64,000 nt of DNA, taken from NCBI GenBank assembly GCA_017592665.1, contig JAGFNW010000026.1, forward strand, positions 62,001 through 126,000. The letters are read 5' to 3'. Positions 1-9,002 of the stretch are shown in pieces. Every line of letters begins with the position of its first letter. Positions within the stretch are counted from its first letter, which is position 1. A program made the translations under genes and the position numbers. The notes under the pieces were generated by a model. It did not search any database, was not told the DNA's origin, and saw only the letters and a program-made list of their open reading frames with translations. This DNA is from Streptosporangiaceae bacterium NEAU-GS5. Its GTDB lineage: Bacteria; Actinomycetota; Actinomycetes; Streptosporangiales; Streptosporangiaceae.

Positions 1-2523
1 GGTTTCGGATGCCGGTCGTCCCATGTCGGTCTCGGAGAGCCTCCAGCGCGCGGCGTCGTGGCGGCTGGTCACGCCCAGCTTGCCGAGGATCGCCGACACG
101 TGGTGCCCGACCGTCTTCTCCGAGATGAGCAGCCGCGCCGCGATGTCGGCGTTGCGCAATCCCTCCGCGAGCAGGTCGAGAACCTCTGCCTCGCGCGTGG
201 TCAATCCGCCGGGATGGGCCAGCGTCGCCCGCCGGGGCCGCACGTCCAGGCCGAGCGCGCGCAGCCGCCGGGTCAGCAGCAGCGCCGCCGGTCCCGCGCT
301 CAGCCGCTCGAGCCGCTGCAGCGCCTGGGTCAGATCGACCGGATCGGCGCTGTCGCCGCGGGCCAGGGCCGCCTCATAGGGGCAGCCCAGCCGCTCCCAC
401 GCCGCCTCGGCGCCGCTCCAATCCCCGTGCGTCTGCATCCCGTACGGTGTGGCCTCGGACACCGGTCCGCCCGCCCCGGCCAGCCACAGCCAGTAGCCGA
501 GCTCGCCTTCCGCCCAGACGTGGCCGAGCCGTACGGCGAGCTCGAAGGTGGGACCGGCGAGATCGGGGATTTCGGCCACGCGTCCGTCCAGCCACGCGGC
601 CTCGGCCAGCCCGGCCGCGACCGGCCACATCCGCTGCAGATCGGTGGTCGGGGCGGCCAGCGCCCACGCCTCCGTCAGCCGCGCGCGGCCGTCGGGGTCA
701 CCACGGCGGACGAGGATCCGGCCGAGCGCGCACAGCGCGGTGATCCGGGCCGGCACGATGCCGCCCGACGGCAGCACGCTCGCCGCCTCGGACCAGCGTC
801 CGCGTTCCAGCAGCAGGCGGCCGAGCCACGCCCGCGCATACCCGTGGACGGAGTCGAGGTCGCGCTCGCCCGTCCACTCGACGGCCCGGCGCAGCCAGCG
901 TTCGGCGACGGCGTAGCGGCGGATCTCTCCGGCGCCCGAGCCGAGGTTGACCATGGCGCCCGCGACCGCGGCGTCGTCGCGCGCCGCCTGGGCCACCTCC
1001 ACGCTGCGCCGCAGCATCGCCTCGGCCATGTCGGGGTCGCGGAACCACTGCGCCGCGCCGACCGCGTTCAGCGCCCGGGTCAGCATCGGCGCGTCGCCGG
1101 TCAGCTCGGCCAGTTCGATGGCCCGCTCGCCGAGCTCGATCGCTCCTTGGACGTCGCGGGAGAGCATCCGCAAATAGGCGGCCCACGTGCAGGCGGCCGT
1201 CAGCGCTGGGCCGGGCGCGGCAGGATCGAGCAGCGCGAGCGCGTCCCGTGTGGACGCGTGCGCGGCGGTCGTCTGTCCGGTCGTCCAGAGGTAGTTGGCG
1301 CGCCGCGCGAGCAGCCGTGCCTCGTGTTCGGTGTCGCCCAGCTCGCGCCAGATGTCCAAGGCGCGTTGCGAGGAGACCAGGGCCCCGGCGTTCCGGTCGA
1401 CGGCCGAACAGGCCGCGGCGTGCAGTTCGAGCAGCTCGGCCCGCTCCCGTCCGGTGACGCCCGCGATGTGGCGCAACGCGCGGTCGTACTGGTCGGCCGC
1501 CTGCCGGTGCGCCCCCGCCCGGCTGGCGAGCTCGGCGGCGCGTGGCGCGTGCTCCAGCACGGCCGTGCCGTCGCCGGCCTCCTCGGCGTGGTAGGCCAGG
1601 CGCGCCGGGTCGGCGTCCGGCTGGGCCGCCAGCCGGGCCAGCGCCGCGGCGTGCAGCGCCGCCCGCCGCACCGGCGATATCGCCTGCTCGACCGCGAGCC
1701 GGCCGAGCTCGTGCCGGAAGCGGACCCGCGTCCCCTCGCTGACCAGCATGCCGGCTGTCACGCACTCGTCGGCGTGCTCATCGAGCAGCCACATGTCCAC
1801 CTGGCCCGGCATCACGGCCACTGCCTCGAGCGCCGCACGTGCCGCCGGGCTGAGCCCGGCCGTCCGTGCCAGCACGGCGTCCCGTACGGTCGCCGGGACC
1901 TCGCGCCCCGGATCGGCCAGCACCTCGGTGACGAAGAACGGGTTGCCGCCGGTCCGCTCGTGCAGCACACCCGGATCCATCCCGTACGGCTCGGCCAGCC
2001 GGGCCACCGAGCCGGCCGAAAGCGGGGTCAACGGGATCCGGACCACCGACCGCTCCGCGGCCAGCGACCCGAGCACGCCGAGCAGGCCGGGGCCCACCTC
2101 GTCGTCCCGGTAGGTGACCACGAGCAGGCCGGGGGTCCCGCCGATCCGGCGGGCGGCGAACAGCAGCAGATCGAGCGTGGCCTCGTCGGCCCAGTGCGCG
2201 TCCTCGACGACGACCGTCCGCCCGGCGGACAGCACGTCGAGGAACGCATTGAACCGGTCGTATCGCTGGGCGTCGGCCGCGAGCGTACGCCCAAGTGGGC
2301 CGCCGCACGCGCGGGCGATGTCGTACAGCGGGCCGAGCGGCCGGGGCGTCCGCAGCGCGTCGCACCGCCCCCACAGCGCGCCGCCGGGCACAGAGTCGGC
2401 GAATCCGGCGATCAGGGCCGTCTTGCCGACGCCGGCCTCGCCGGAGATCAGCGCGGCGCGTCCTCCCGCGCGATGGCAGGCCTCGAGCGTGGCCAGCGCG
2501 TCCGCCCGCTCGAGGAGCTCCAT
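1..2523 (-). CDS. LuxR-family ATP-binding transcriptional regulator (3' end beyond window)
   Basis: Large ATP-dependent regulator: an N-terminal AAA/STAND NTPase module, a long helical TPR-like middle and a C-terminal LuxR HTH. The frame is open from ATG 2523 to base 1, so at least 841 codons, with the stop outside the window. A Walker A motif GEAGVGKT lies at residues 28-35, and a Walker B-like VVVEDAHW follows. Near the left edge the LuxR helices read LTTREAEVLDLLAEGLRN, then a segment containing SEKTVGHHVS, the recognition helix. The start was chosen because MELLERADAL is the usual opening of this family and it lies 19 bases after the stop of the gene upstream. It is probably the third gene of the operon that starts at 3539. 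The controlling ligand is unknown. The family is clear; the target genes are not. Confidence 0.9.
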   Translation of the reverse strand, partial: MELLERADALATLEACHRAGGRAALISGEAGVGKTALIAGFADSVPGGALWGRCDALRTPRPLGPLYDIARACGGPLGRTLAADAQRYDRFNAFLDVLSAGRTVVVEDAHWADEATLDLLLFAARRIGGTPGLLVVTYRDDEVGPGLLGVLGSLAAERSVVRIPLTPLSAGSVARLAEPYGMDPGVLHERTGGNPFFVTEVLADPGREVPATVRDAVLARTAGLSPAARAALEAVAVMPGQVDMWLLDEHADECVTAGMLVSEGTRVRFRHELGRLAVEQAISPVRRAALHAAALARLAAQPDADPARLAYHAEEAGDGTAVLEHAPRAAELASRAGAHRQAADQYDRALRHIAGVTGRERAELLELHAAACSAVDRNAGALVSSQRALDIWRELGDTEHEARLLARRANYLWTTGQTTAAHASTRDALALLDPAAPGPALTAACTWAAYLRMLSRDVQGAIELGERAIELAELTGDAPMLTRALNAVGAAQWFRDPDMAEAMLRRSVEVAQAARDDAAVAGAMVNLGSGAGEIRRYAVAERWLRRAVEWTGERDLDSVHGYARAWLGRLLLERGRWSEAASVLPSGGIVPARITALCALGRILVRRGDPDGRARLTEAWALAAPTTDLQRMWPVAAGLAEAAWLDGRVAEIPDLAGPTFELAVRLGHVWAEGELGYWLWLAGAGGPVSEATPYGMQTHGDWSGAEAAWERLGCPYEAALARGDSADPVDLTQALQRLERLSAGPAALLLTRRLRALGLDVRPRRATLAHPGGLTTREAEVLDLLAEGLRNADIAARLLISEKTVGHHVSAILGKLGVTSRHDAARWRLSETDMGRPASET

Positions 2524-2542
2524 GCGCGGATGGTAACCGCCT

Positions 2543-3007
2543 TCAGCCGCCGATGCCGAGCGCGGTCAGTAGAACCAGGACGACGGTGGTGACGGCGAGC
2601 AGCCCGTGGCCGGCGACGACCGCCACAGGGAAGGGCTGCTCAGGCGCGGCGGACCCCTGAGTGGACTCCTGCGCGGACTCCTTAGCGGACGCTGGTCCGG
2701 CGCCGCCTACCTGAGTGCCCACGGTGGCGCGGCGCGCGCCCAGCCAGCGGAACAGCATCGTGAATCCCAGCAGGGCCACCGGCACGAGCAGGATGAACGC
2801 GGTCCAGGCGAGGGCGTCGGAATCGGCGATCACATAGGCGATCCACACGATCAGGCCGATGGCGGCCAGCGCGAAGTGGCCGAAGATGACGGGCGCGGGA
2901 AGGCGGCTCGACCCGCCCCGTGCGCCGCCGCGCGAGATCCAGGTCCCGAGCATGTAGAAACCGCCGAGAGCGGTCAGCACCCAGGTGATGAGCGCGGCGA
3001 TGGCCAT
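2543..3007 (-). CDS. Small integral membrane protein, unknown function
   Basis: 154-residue protein with about four hydrophobic segments (near residues 3-25, 40-60, 68-90 and 130-152), separated by a Ser/Ala/Gln-rich stretch around 100-125. No enzymatic motif is visible. ATG 3007 has a good GGAGG ribosome site five to six bases upstream. It lies 16 bases downstream of the DUF2231-like gene and 19 bases upstream of the LuxR regulator, so the three genes probably share one transcript. Similar small membrane proteins are common in actinomycetes and remain uncharacterised. Function is not assignable from the sequence. Confidence 0.75.
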   Translation of the reverse strand: MAIAALITWVLTALGGFYMLGTWISRGGARGGSSRLPAPVIFGHFALAAIGLIVWIAYVIADSDALAWTAFILLVPVALLGFTMLFRWLGARRATVGTQVGGAGPASAKESAQESTQGSAAPEQPFPVAVVAGHGLLAVTTVVLVLLTALGIGG

Positions 3008-3023
3008 GGAAGCCTCCAGGACT

Positions 3024-3539
3024 TCAGCGGGAATGGGGGGCGAAGCCTTCGGCCTGGGTCGCCTCGTCGACGACCCGCACGCCGTAGCGGTAGGCGAGCC
3101 TGCCGCCGAGATATCCGGACACGGCGAGGACGGCGAGGCTCACGGCGTTGAGCGCGAGCGGACCGGCTCCGACGGCCCCTGTGGGCCCCTCGCCCGCGTG
3201 CCGCCAGAGGAAGTTCACCAGGTATGAAGTGGTGACCAGCAGGTTCAGCGTCATGTGCAGCAGGCCCGTGCGGTGCGCGGGCGTCCCGGACGGGATCGCC
3301 AACAGGTCGAGGAACCCGGCCATGCCTGCCGCCGCAGCCCCCACCACACCGAGCGCGATCAGCCACATGGCGCCGAGCGCCAGGAACTCCGGATTTCCTA
3401 CCAGGTGCGACGCGGCGTCGAAGACGAACGCGCTGACCCACGCGCCTATGGGCACCGTCACCAGGATCGGATGGATCGGATGCCCGTACGTTCCCGCAAG
3501 CACAGTGACCGGCCGTTTGGCCGACGGCTGAACCGGCAT
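3024..3539 (-). CDS. DUF2231-type membrane protein
   Basis: 171-residue multi-pass membrane protein. The pattern GHPIHPILVTVPIGAW near the N terminus and the His-containing helices that follow are typical of DUF2231 proteins, which are four-helix membrane proteins of unknown biochemical role, sometimes proposed to bind haem or metal. An ATG 27 bases upstream would give a longer protein, but ATG 3539 is preceded by a strong GGAGG at suitable spacing, so the shorter form is preferred. It is first in an apparent three-gene operon and diverges from a cysteine-containing HTH regulator, which is the likely controller. Redox- or metal-linked control is an inference from that neighbour. Confidence 0.8.
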   Translation of the reverse strand: MPVQPSAKRPVTVLAGTYGHPIHPILVTVPIGAWVSAFVFDAASHLVGNPEFLALGAMWLIALGVVGAAAAGMAGFLDLLAIPSGTPAHRTGLLHMTLNLLVTTSYLVNFLWRHAGEGPTGAVGAGPLALNAVSLAVLAVSGYLGGRLAYRYGVRVVDEATQAEGFAPHSR

Positions 3540-3552
3540 GGTCACCACCTCC

Positions 3553-3580
3553 TTTTTCACTAACAATCATTGGTCTTATT
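3553..3580. promoter_or_regulatory. AT-rich divergent promoter with imperfect palindrome
   Basis: Between the divergent genes at 3539 and 3650 lies an AT-rich patch in otherwise very GC-rich DNA. It contains TAACAATCATTGGTCTTA, whose core CAAT-C-ATTG is an inverted repeat, with 5 of 7 positions matching in the longer arms. The placement fits an operator for the adjacent HTH regulator. No binding consensus could be compared, so the call rests on symmetry and position only. Confidence 0.4.
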
Positions 3581-3649
3581 CGGTTCCGGCGTCAAGGGAC
3601 TACGCCCACGGACTCGATCACCAGCGACGATGAGCGCTACCCTGGCGCT

Positions 3650-4369
3650 GTGACATCCGAAGACGCGGGCATCGGCCCCGTCGGCGCTCTCACGGAGGAG
3701 CTGCGGCGGCGGATGTTCGACTTCGTCCGGCGGGCGCGGCGGCCCGTCACCCGGGACGAGGCCGCCGCGAGCGCCGGCATCTCACGCAAGCTGGCCGCGT
3801 TCCATCTCGACAAGCTGGTCGAGGTCGGGCTGCTGCGGGCGCGCTACGAGCCGCCGGACGGGGTGCGCAAGGTAGGCCGCCAGCCCAAGGTCTACGAGGC
3901 GTCCGGGCTGCAGATCCAGGTCACCATTCCCGAGCGCCGCCACGAGCTGCTGGCGGGGATGCTCATGCGCGCCATCGTCACCGAGCGCGATGACGAGAGC
4001 GCCACCGACGCGGCCATGCGCGTCGCCGGCGAGCGCGGCCACGAACTGGGCGAGGCCGACCGGGACCATGCCACGCCCTCCCGCGCCGACGCCGACAGCG
4101 GGCTGTCGAACCGCGGGCTGTCGATCTGCGAGCGGATGCTCGACGAGCACGGCTTCGAGCCGATCCGCGAGGGCCCGTCCCTCGTACGGCTGCGCAACTG
4201 CCCGTTCCACCCGCTCGCGGCCGAGGCGCCCGATCTCGTCTGCGGGATGAACCTCGCCTTCCTGTCCGAATACCTGCAGGCCATGCGGATCGCCGAGGTC
4301 CGGGCCACGCTCGTCCCCCGCGCGGGGGAGTGCTGCGTGGAGCTTTCCACCAACGACCAGGTCCCGTGA
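3650..4369 (+). CDS. SufR-like HTH regulator with C-terminal cysteine cluster
   Basis: 239-residue regulator with a GTG start. Residues 15-75 form a winged HTH of ArsR/SufR type (ISRKLAAFHLDKLVEVGLL is the recognition region). The C terminus carries Cys residues in RNCPFHPLA, LVCGMN and GECCVEL, an arrangement like that of SufR proteins, where these cysteines hold an Fe-S cluster. It diverges from a DUF2231/membrane protein/LuxR operon, not from suf genes, so it may control that operon rather than Fe-S assembly. The HTH assignment is firm; the metal-cluster role is inferred from the cysteine pattern. Confidence 0.8.
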   Translation: MTSEDAGIGPVGALTEELRRRMFDFVRRARRPVTRDEAAASAGISRKLAAFHLDKLVEVGLLRARYEPPDGVRKVGRQPKVYEASGLQIQVTIPERRHELLAGMLMRAIVTERDDESATDAAMRVAGERGHELGEADRDHATPSRADADSGLSNRGLSICERMLDEHGFEPIREGPSLVRLRNCPFHPLAAEAPDLVCGMNLAFLSEYLQAMRIAEVRATLVPRAGECCVELSTNDQVP

Positions 4370-4446
4370 CAGGCGGGCGATCAGGGCCTTGACAGGCGTG
4401 CCCCGAGTGGCATTCGCTTCCCTAGTCTTGCGAGGGAAGGTTGACC

Positions 4447-7400
4447 ATGGCCGCTCGTCGTCGCATCGCCTTAGCACTCCTGTTACCGATGGCCCTGACC
4501 TGGTGTGTCGCCGCCGGAACGGCCGAGGCGGCCGCCGCGCCCGGCGGACCGGGTGACCTGTCCCGCTTCGACCTCGCCCGCAAGGACTGCGTCGGCACCG
4601 CGGCCGGCACGGCCTCCAAGGTCTGGTACACCGTGGCCGGCGGCATGCTCTCCGACGTCTACGAGCCGACCATCGACAACACCAACGTCCAGACCATGCA
4701 GTTCGCGGTCACCGACGGCAGCACGTTCACCGAGCTGCAGGCCCGCGACACGACCTACACGGTCGACACCGACGGCACCGGCATGACCTGCACGATCACC
4801 TCGAAGAGCAAGCAGGGCCGCTACACGCTCACCACGACCTATGTGACCGACCCGGTCCGCGACGCGGTCGTCGTGCGCACCCGCATCCAGCCGGCCGGGC
4901 TCCGCCTGTTCGTACGGCTCGACGCCACGGTCAACGGCAACGGCGGCGGAGGGCCGGCCAACGGCGGCGCCGACTCCGCGGTCGTGACCGACCGGACGCC
5001 CGTGCTCTTCGACGAGAACACCGTGACCAACGCCGCGGCCCGCGACTACGCCGTCCCCACCTATCTGGCGCTCCGCGGAGCGACGCCGTTCCGGCAGGCG
5101 AGCGTGGGATACGCGGGCACGGCGAGCGACGGTGCGGTCCAGCTCGACACGGCGCGCGCGCTCACGCCGTACGACGACGCCCCCAACGGAAACGTGGTGG
5201 CGACGGCCCAGCTCGCGACGGACGGGTCCGGCAGCGCCACCTTCGCGCTCGGCTTCGGCCGTACGCGCGACGCCGCCGTGCGCACCGCGCGGACCGCGAC
5301 GGTCCTGCCGTTCCCCGCCACCCAGGCCCTGTACGAGGCCGGCTGGAAGATCTACGACGCGCTTTTGAAGCAGCCGCCACGCTCCTTCGCGGGGCTCGAC
5401 AAGCAGCGCTCCGACCGGCTCAGGGACGCCTACTGGCTGTCGGCCAACGTGATCAAGGCCAGCGAGGACAAGACCTTCCCCGGCGCGGTCGTCGCCTCCC
5501 TCGCCAGCCCGTGGGGTCAGGCCGTGAGCGCCGGCGACTCGGCCGTCTACTTCGGCTCCTATCGTGAGGTGTTCGCGCGCGACCTCTACGAGGCGTTCAC
5601 CGGCTTCCTCGTCGACGGCGACCTCGCCACGGCCCGCGCCACCGCTCGATTCCTGCTGCAGCGCCAGCAGCTGCCGGACGGCCGGATCCCGCGCAACTCG
5701 CTGCTGAACGGCAAGCTCGCCCCCGACTCCGGCGGCGACCAGCTCGACGAGACGGCCTACCCGATCCTCATGGCCTACCAGGCCGGCGTCGACCTCTGGG
5801 ACCAGGTGCGCAAGGCCGCCGACTTCCTCGTGGCGCACGGCCCGGCCTTCGGCGTGGAGCGCTGGGAAGAGCAGTCGGGCTACTCGCCGTCGACCATCGC
5901 CGCCGAGATCGCCGGTCTCGTGGCCGGGGCCGAGTTCGCGGTCAAGCACGGTGACCAGGCAAGGGCCAGGGTCTACCGGGCCACGGCCGACCACTTCGCC
6001 CGCTCGATCAAGGGCTGGGCCGTCACGACCTCGGGTCCGTATGCCTCGCGGTACTTCATCCGCCTGTCGCGCAACGGCGACCCCAACGCCGCGGACAACT
6101 ACAACCTCGGCAACGGCGGACCCACCGAAGACCAGCGGCGTGTCATCGACGCCGGCTTCCTCGAACTGACCCGGCTCGGAATCCTGCCGGCCGGCGACCC
6201 CGACATCACCGCCTCGCTGTCCGTCGTGGACAACGTGATCAAGCGGACCTCCGGCTTCTATCGGTACGGCTCCGACACCACCGGCACCGAAGACGGCTAT
6301 GGCGACTGCTACGAGCCCGACCCGACCTCCTGCTCGCCGACTGGACGGCCGTGGCCCACCGGCAACACCGGATCCGGTCACGTCTGGCCGGTGCTGTCCG
6401 GCGAGCGCGCCGAGCAGGCGCTGCAGACCGGCGACGCGCGCGGCGCGGCCGCCCTGCTGTCGTCCATCCGCGACACGGCGTCCGGCACTGGCCTCGTGCC
6501 CGAGCAGGCGTGGGAGAACCCGCCGCTGGCCGCCGCGCCGTACGGGAGCGACCCGGCGACGGCGTCGATCGGCTTCGAGACCGGCAAGGCGGCCGGGTCG
6601 GCCTCGCCGCTGACCTGGGCCCAGGCCCAGCAGGTGCGGCTGACGCTGTCGCTGGGTGAGGGCAAGCCGCTGGAGCAGCCCGCGGTGGTACGCGCCCGCT
6701 ACGTGGCGCACGGCATGCCCGCGGCTGCCCCGCTGACCCTCGACGACCCGGTCGTGTCGGGCTCGACCGCGACCGTCACCGGCACCACCGCCCCGCGCGC
6801 CCTCGTCGAGGTCGCCGCCGCCCCCACCGACATCGGCGCGGCCACCAATGTGCTGTCCGCACGGGCCGGGGCGGACGGCCGGTTCTCGGTGAGCGTGCCC
6901 ATCGCGTTCGGCACCAACGTGCTCACCGTGACGGCGACCGACGGCGCGCGCACCGGCTACGCCCAGCGGAGCGTCGTGGGCGACATCGTCGGCGGCACGG
7001 TCGTGCTCGACGTGGCCGACCCGGACGGCGACGACAACGGGCCCGGCACGTACGCCTATCCGACGTCGGCCGACTTCCACGCCGGCGCGTTCGACCTGCA
7101 GCGCTTCCGCGTCGTCACCGACGACACCACGGTCTACCTGCAGGCCGTCGTGCGCGACCTGTCGCCGACCTTCGGCAACCAGATCGGCGCCCAGCTTCTC
7201 GACGTCTACGTGCAGGATCCGGCCGTGTCCGCGCGGTCGACGGCGGCCGCGTTCCCGCAGCGCAACTACAGCGTGGACGCCTGGACGCAGCGCGTCGAGG
7301 TGCAGGGCTTCGCGGCGCCGGTCTGGACGACGGCGACGGGCACGGGGTTGAACGGCGCCGCGGTGCGCTCGTCCGGCGTCAGTCGTACGATCACGGTCGC

Positions 7401-7686
7401 CCTGCCCAAGGGGACGTTCGGCACGCCCGCCGCGGGCTGGCGCTTCGCCGTGGTGCTGACCGGCCAGGACGGCTTCAGCTCCGACCAGGCGAGATCGTGG
7501 GCCGCCACGCCGCAGCCGTTCAACTTCGGCGTCTGCGCGCCGGGTGGTACGAGCCCCATCTGCGCGGTCGACCCTGGCACGGTGCCCAAGGCGATGGACG
7601 TGATCACTCCGGCCGGCACGTCACAGGCGACCGAGCTGGACCCGACGCGAGGCGCCGTCAACATCAGCGCGGTCACCGTACCGTAA
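4447..7686 (+). CDS. Secreted GH15 glucodextranase / glucan alpha-glucosidase
   Basis: 1079-residue exported enzyme expected to release glucose from dextran-like or alpha-1,4/1,6 glucans. A signal peptide covers residues 1-30 (Arg-rich start, hydrophobic core, then AGTAEA). A beta-sandwich N domain (about 35-270) is followed by an (alpha/alpha)6 GH15 domain (about 290-690). Visible GH15 marks are RWEEQSG near 472-478, with the probable catalytic acid, and VPEQAWEN near 684-691, with the probable base. Two C-terminal beta domains follow (about 715-800 and 830-1070) that resemble glucodextranase domains B and C. Length matches glucodextranases of about 1,050 residues. ATG 4447 is preferred over TTG 4441 because GGGAAGG lies six bases upstream. 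No transporter or regulator adjoins it. Confidence 0.87.
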   Translation: MAARRRIALALLLPMALTWCVAAGTAEAAAAPGGPGDLSRFDLARKDCVGTAAGTASKVWYTVAGGMLSDVYEPTIDNTNVQTMQFAVTDGSTFTELQARDTTYTVDTDGTGMTCTITSKSKQGRYTLTTTYVTDPVRDAVVVRTRIQPAGLRLFVRLDATVNGNGGGGPANGGADSAVVTDRTPVLFDENTVTNAAARDYAVPTYLALRGATPFRQASVGYAGTASDGAVQLDTARALTPYDDAPNGNVVATAQLATDGSGSATFALGFGRTRDAAVRTARTATVLPFPATQALYEAGWKIYDALLKQPPRSFAGLDKQRSDRLRDAYWLSANVIKASEDKTFPGAVVASLASPWGQAVSAGDSAVYFGSYREVFARDLYEAFTGFLVDGDLATARATARFLLQRQQLPDGRIPRNSLLNGKLAPDSGGDQLDETAYPILMAYQAGVDLWDQVRKAADFLVAHGPAFGVERWEEQSGYSPSTIAAEIAGLVAGAEFAVKHGDQARARVYRATADHFARSIKGWAVTTSGPYASRYFIRLSRNGDPNAADNYNLGNGGPTEDQRRVIDAGFLELTRLGILPAGDPDITASLSVVDNVIKRTSGFYRYGSDTTGTEDGYGDCYEPDPTSCSPTGRPWPTGNTGSGHVWPVLSGERAEQALQTGDARGAAALLSSIRDTASGTGLVPEQAWENPPLAAAPYGSDPATASIGFETGKAAGSASPLTWAQAQQVRLTLSLGEGKPLEQPAVVRARYVAHGMPAAAPLTLDDPVVSGSTATVTGTTAPRALVEVAAAPTDIGAATNVLSARAGADGRFSVSVPIAFGTNVLTVTATDGARTGYAQRSVVGDIVGGTVVLDVADPDGDDNGPGTYAYPTSADFHAGAFDLQRFRVVTDDTTVYLQAVVRDLSPTFGNQIGAQLLDVYVQDPAVSARSTAAAFPQRNYSVDAWTQRVEVQGFAAPVWTTATGTGLNGAAVRSSGVSRTITVALPKGTFGTPAAGWRFAVVLTGQDGFSSDQARSWAATPQPFNFGVCAPGGTSPICAVDPGTVPKAMDVITPAGTSQATELDPTRGAVNISAVTVP

Positions 7687-7763
7687 GGACGACGGGTCAC
7701 CGTGCCGTAAGGGCGGCGGTCACCGTGCGGTAGGGACGGCGGTCACCGTGCGGTAAGGACGAC
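7671..7763. repeat. Four 23-24 bp tandem repeats across convergent gene ends
   Basis: Four near-identical units with core GGTCACCGTGCGGTAAGG run from the last codons of the glucodextranase gene through its TAA into the last codons of the convergent oxidoreductase gene. Each unit carries in-frame termini for both strands: the plus strand reads VTVP-stop in the first unit and the minus strand reads VVLTAR-stop. Slipped-strand duplication of a shared terminal segment is the simplest explanation. Confidence 0.85.
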
Positions 7764-8696
7764 GTTGCCGGTCTTCTGGCCGGTCTCGACGTAGCGCGTG
7801 GCCTCGGCCGCCGCCTCCAGCGGGTAGCGGCGGTCGACCACCGCGCGATGGTGGCCGCCCTCGATGAGCTGCTTGAGCAGCAGCACGTCCTGTTTGCGGT
7901 AGTCCGGCGGGATGGGGAACAGCACCCGCTTTCCGGCGAAGCGTGTCGACAGGGTGAGGATCAGGTTGGCCAGGCCGTCGGTGGCGACGTACATGCCGCC
8001 TGGATTGAGGGAACCGCGGCAGCGCCGGAAGGAGTGCTTGCCGACCGCGTCGAAGATGACGTCGTAGGTGCGGCCGTTCTCGGTGAAATCGTCCTTGGTG
8101 TAGTCGATGACCGCTCGCGCGCCGAGCTCTTCGAGGAGCGGCACGTGCCGCGTGTCGCAGACGGCCGTGACGTCGGCGTGGAAATAGGCGGAGAGCTGGA
8201 CCGCGGCCGTGCCGATGGATCCCGACGCTCCGTAGACCAGGATGGCTGTGCCCTTGCGGACCTTGGCCGGTCGAAGGCCCATCATCGCCAGCATCACCCC
8301 GTCGCTGACGGCCGCCGCCTCTTTGAAGGGCATGCCGCGTGGCTTGAGGGCGAGCGGGGCGCTCTGCCGTACACACATGTACTCGGCGTGCGCGCCGAGC
8401 CGCCACGGATTGGCCCCGAAGACCTCGTCGCCGACCGCGAACTCGGTCACCGCCGAGCCGGCCTCGACGACCTCTCCGGCCACCTCGCTGCCGAGGATCC
8501 GGTGTCGCGGCCGGCGCAGCCCCGTGACCAGCCGGCCAACGGCGGGCCTGCCGCCGCGCAGCCCACAGTCCGACCGGGTGACGGTGGTGGCGTGGACCCT
8601 GATCAGGACCTCGTCGGCGGCGGGACGCGGGCGCTCGACGTCTTCGACCCGAAGCACATCGGGCGGCCCGTAACGGTCGCAGACCACTGCTCTCAT
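7743..8696 (-). CDS. Zinc-independent MDR alcohol dehydrogenase / quinone oxidoreductase
   Basis: 317-residue medium-chain dehydrogenase/reductase, NAD(P)H-dependent. The N-terminal GroES-like domain begins with the classic MRAVVCDRYGPPDVLRVEDV pattern. A Rossmann domain follows, with ILVYGASGSIGTAAVQLS (about 145-162) binding the dinucleotide. The cysteines and histidines that bind catalytic and structural zinc in alcohol dehydrogenases are missing, so a quinone- or enone-reductase type is more likely. It is the third gene after an ArsR regulator and a membrane coiled-coil protein, nine bases beyond the previous stop. The substrate cannot be told. Confidence 0.85.
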   Translation of the reverse strand: MRAVVCDRYGPPDVLRVEDVERPRPAADEVLIRVHATTVTRSDCGLRGGRPAVGRLVTGLRRPRHRILGSEVAGEVVEAGSAVTEFAVGDEVFGANPWRLGAHAEYMCVRQSAPLALKPRGMPFKEAAAVSDGVMLAMMGLRPAKVRKGTAILVYGASGSIGTAAVQLSAYFHADVTAVCDTRHVPLLEELGARAVIDYTKDDFTENGRTYDVIFDAVGKHSFRRCRGSLNPGGMYVATDGLANLILTLSTRFAGKRVLFPIPPDYRKQDVLLLKQLIEGGHHRAVVDRRYPLEAAAEATRYVETGQKTGNVVLTAR

Positions 8697-8705
8697 CGGC
8701 TCGCC

Positions 8706-9002
8706 CTACTCGACCGTGCGGAGGATCTTCTCGATGGACGCGGTCTGCGTGCGTAACTCGGCGACGTCGGCGGCCGTGCGCTGCTGGACGTCGAGCGCGC
8801 TCGCCGCGAGCTGCTCATAGCGGCTCACCAGCTGCCGCAGGTCGTCGGCCTGCTGGGTGGTCAGCTTGATCTTGCGTAGCTCGATGAACGCCGAGACCGC
8901 GACGCCCATCACGAGCAGGACCGCGATCAGGCCGCCGAGATAGAGGATGGCTTCCGGCCAGGTCACGCCCTGGTCCGCGAAGGGTTTCAGGACAGGTTTC
9001 AT
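8706..9002 (-). CDS. Small membrane-anchored coiled-coil protein
   Basis: 98-residue protein with one transmembrane helix at about residues 17-40 (ILYLGGLIAVLLVMGVAVSA), followed by a polar heptad-like helix to the end (residues 45-98). The start ATG overlaps the stop of the ArsR gene by four bases, so translation is probably coupled. Proteins of this shape are often seen beside ArsR-type regulators in actinomycetes. A membrane tether or sensor partner is possible, but no function is known. Confidence 0.75.
   Translation of the reverse strand: MKPVLKPFADQGVTWPEAILYLGGLIAVLLVMGVAVSAFIELRKIKLTTQQADDLRQLVSRYEQLAASALDVQQRTAADVAELRTQTASIEKILRTVE

Noticed and set aside
58-2592. 844-codon plus-strand frame opposite the LuxR gene
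   Set aside because: It is a high-GC shadow: no domains, Arg/Gly/Pro-rich; the minus strand gives a full LuxR protein with Walker and HTH motifs.
4483-7080. 865-codon minus-strand frame opposite the glucodextranase gene
   Set aside because: Low-complexity Arg/Gly/Val composition without motifs; the plus strand encodes a recognisable GH15 enzyme.
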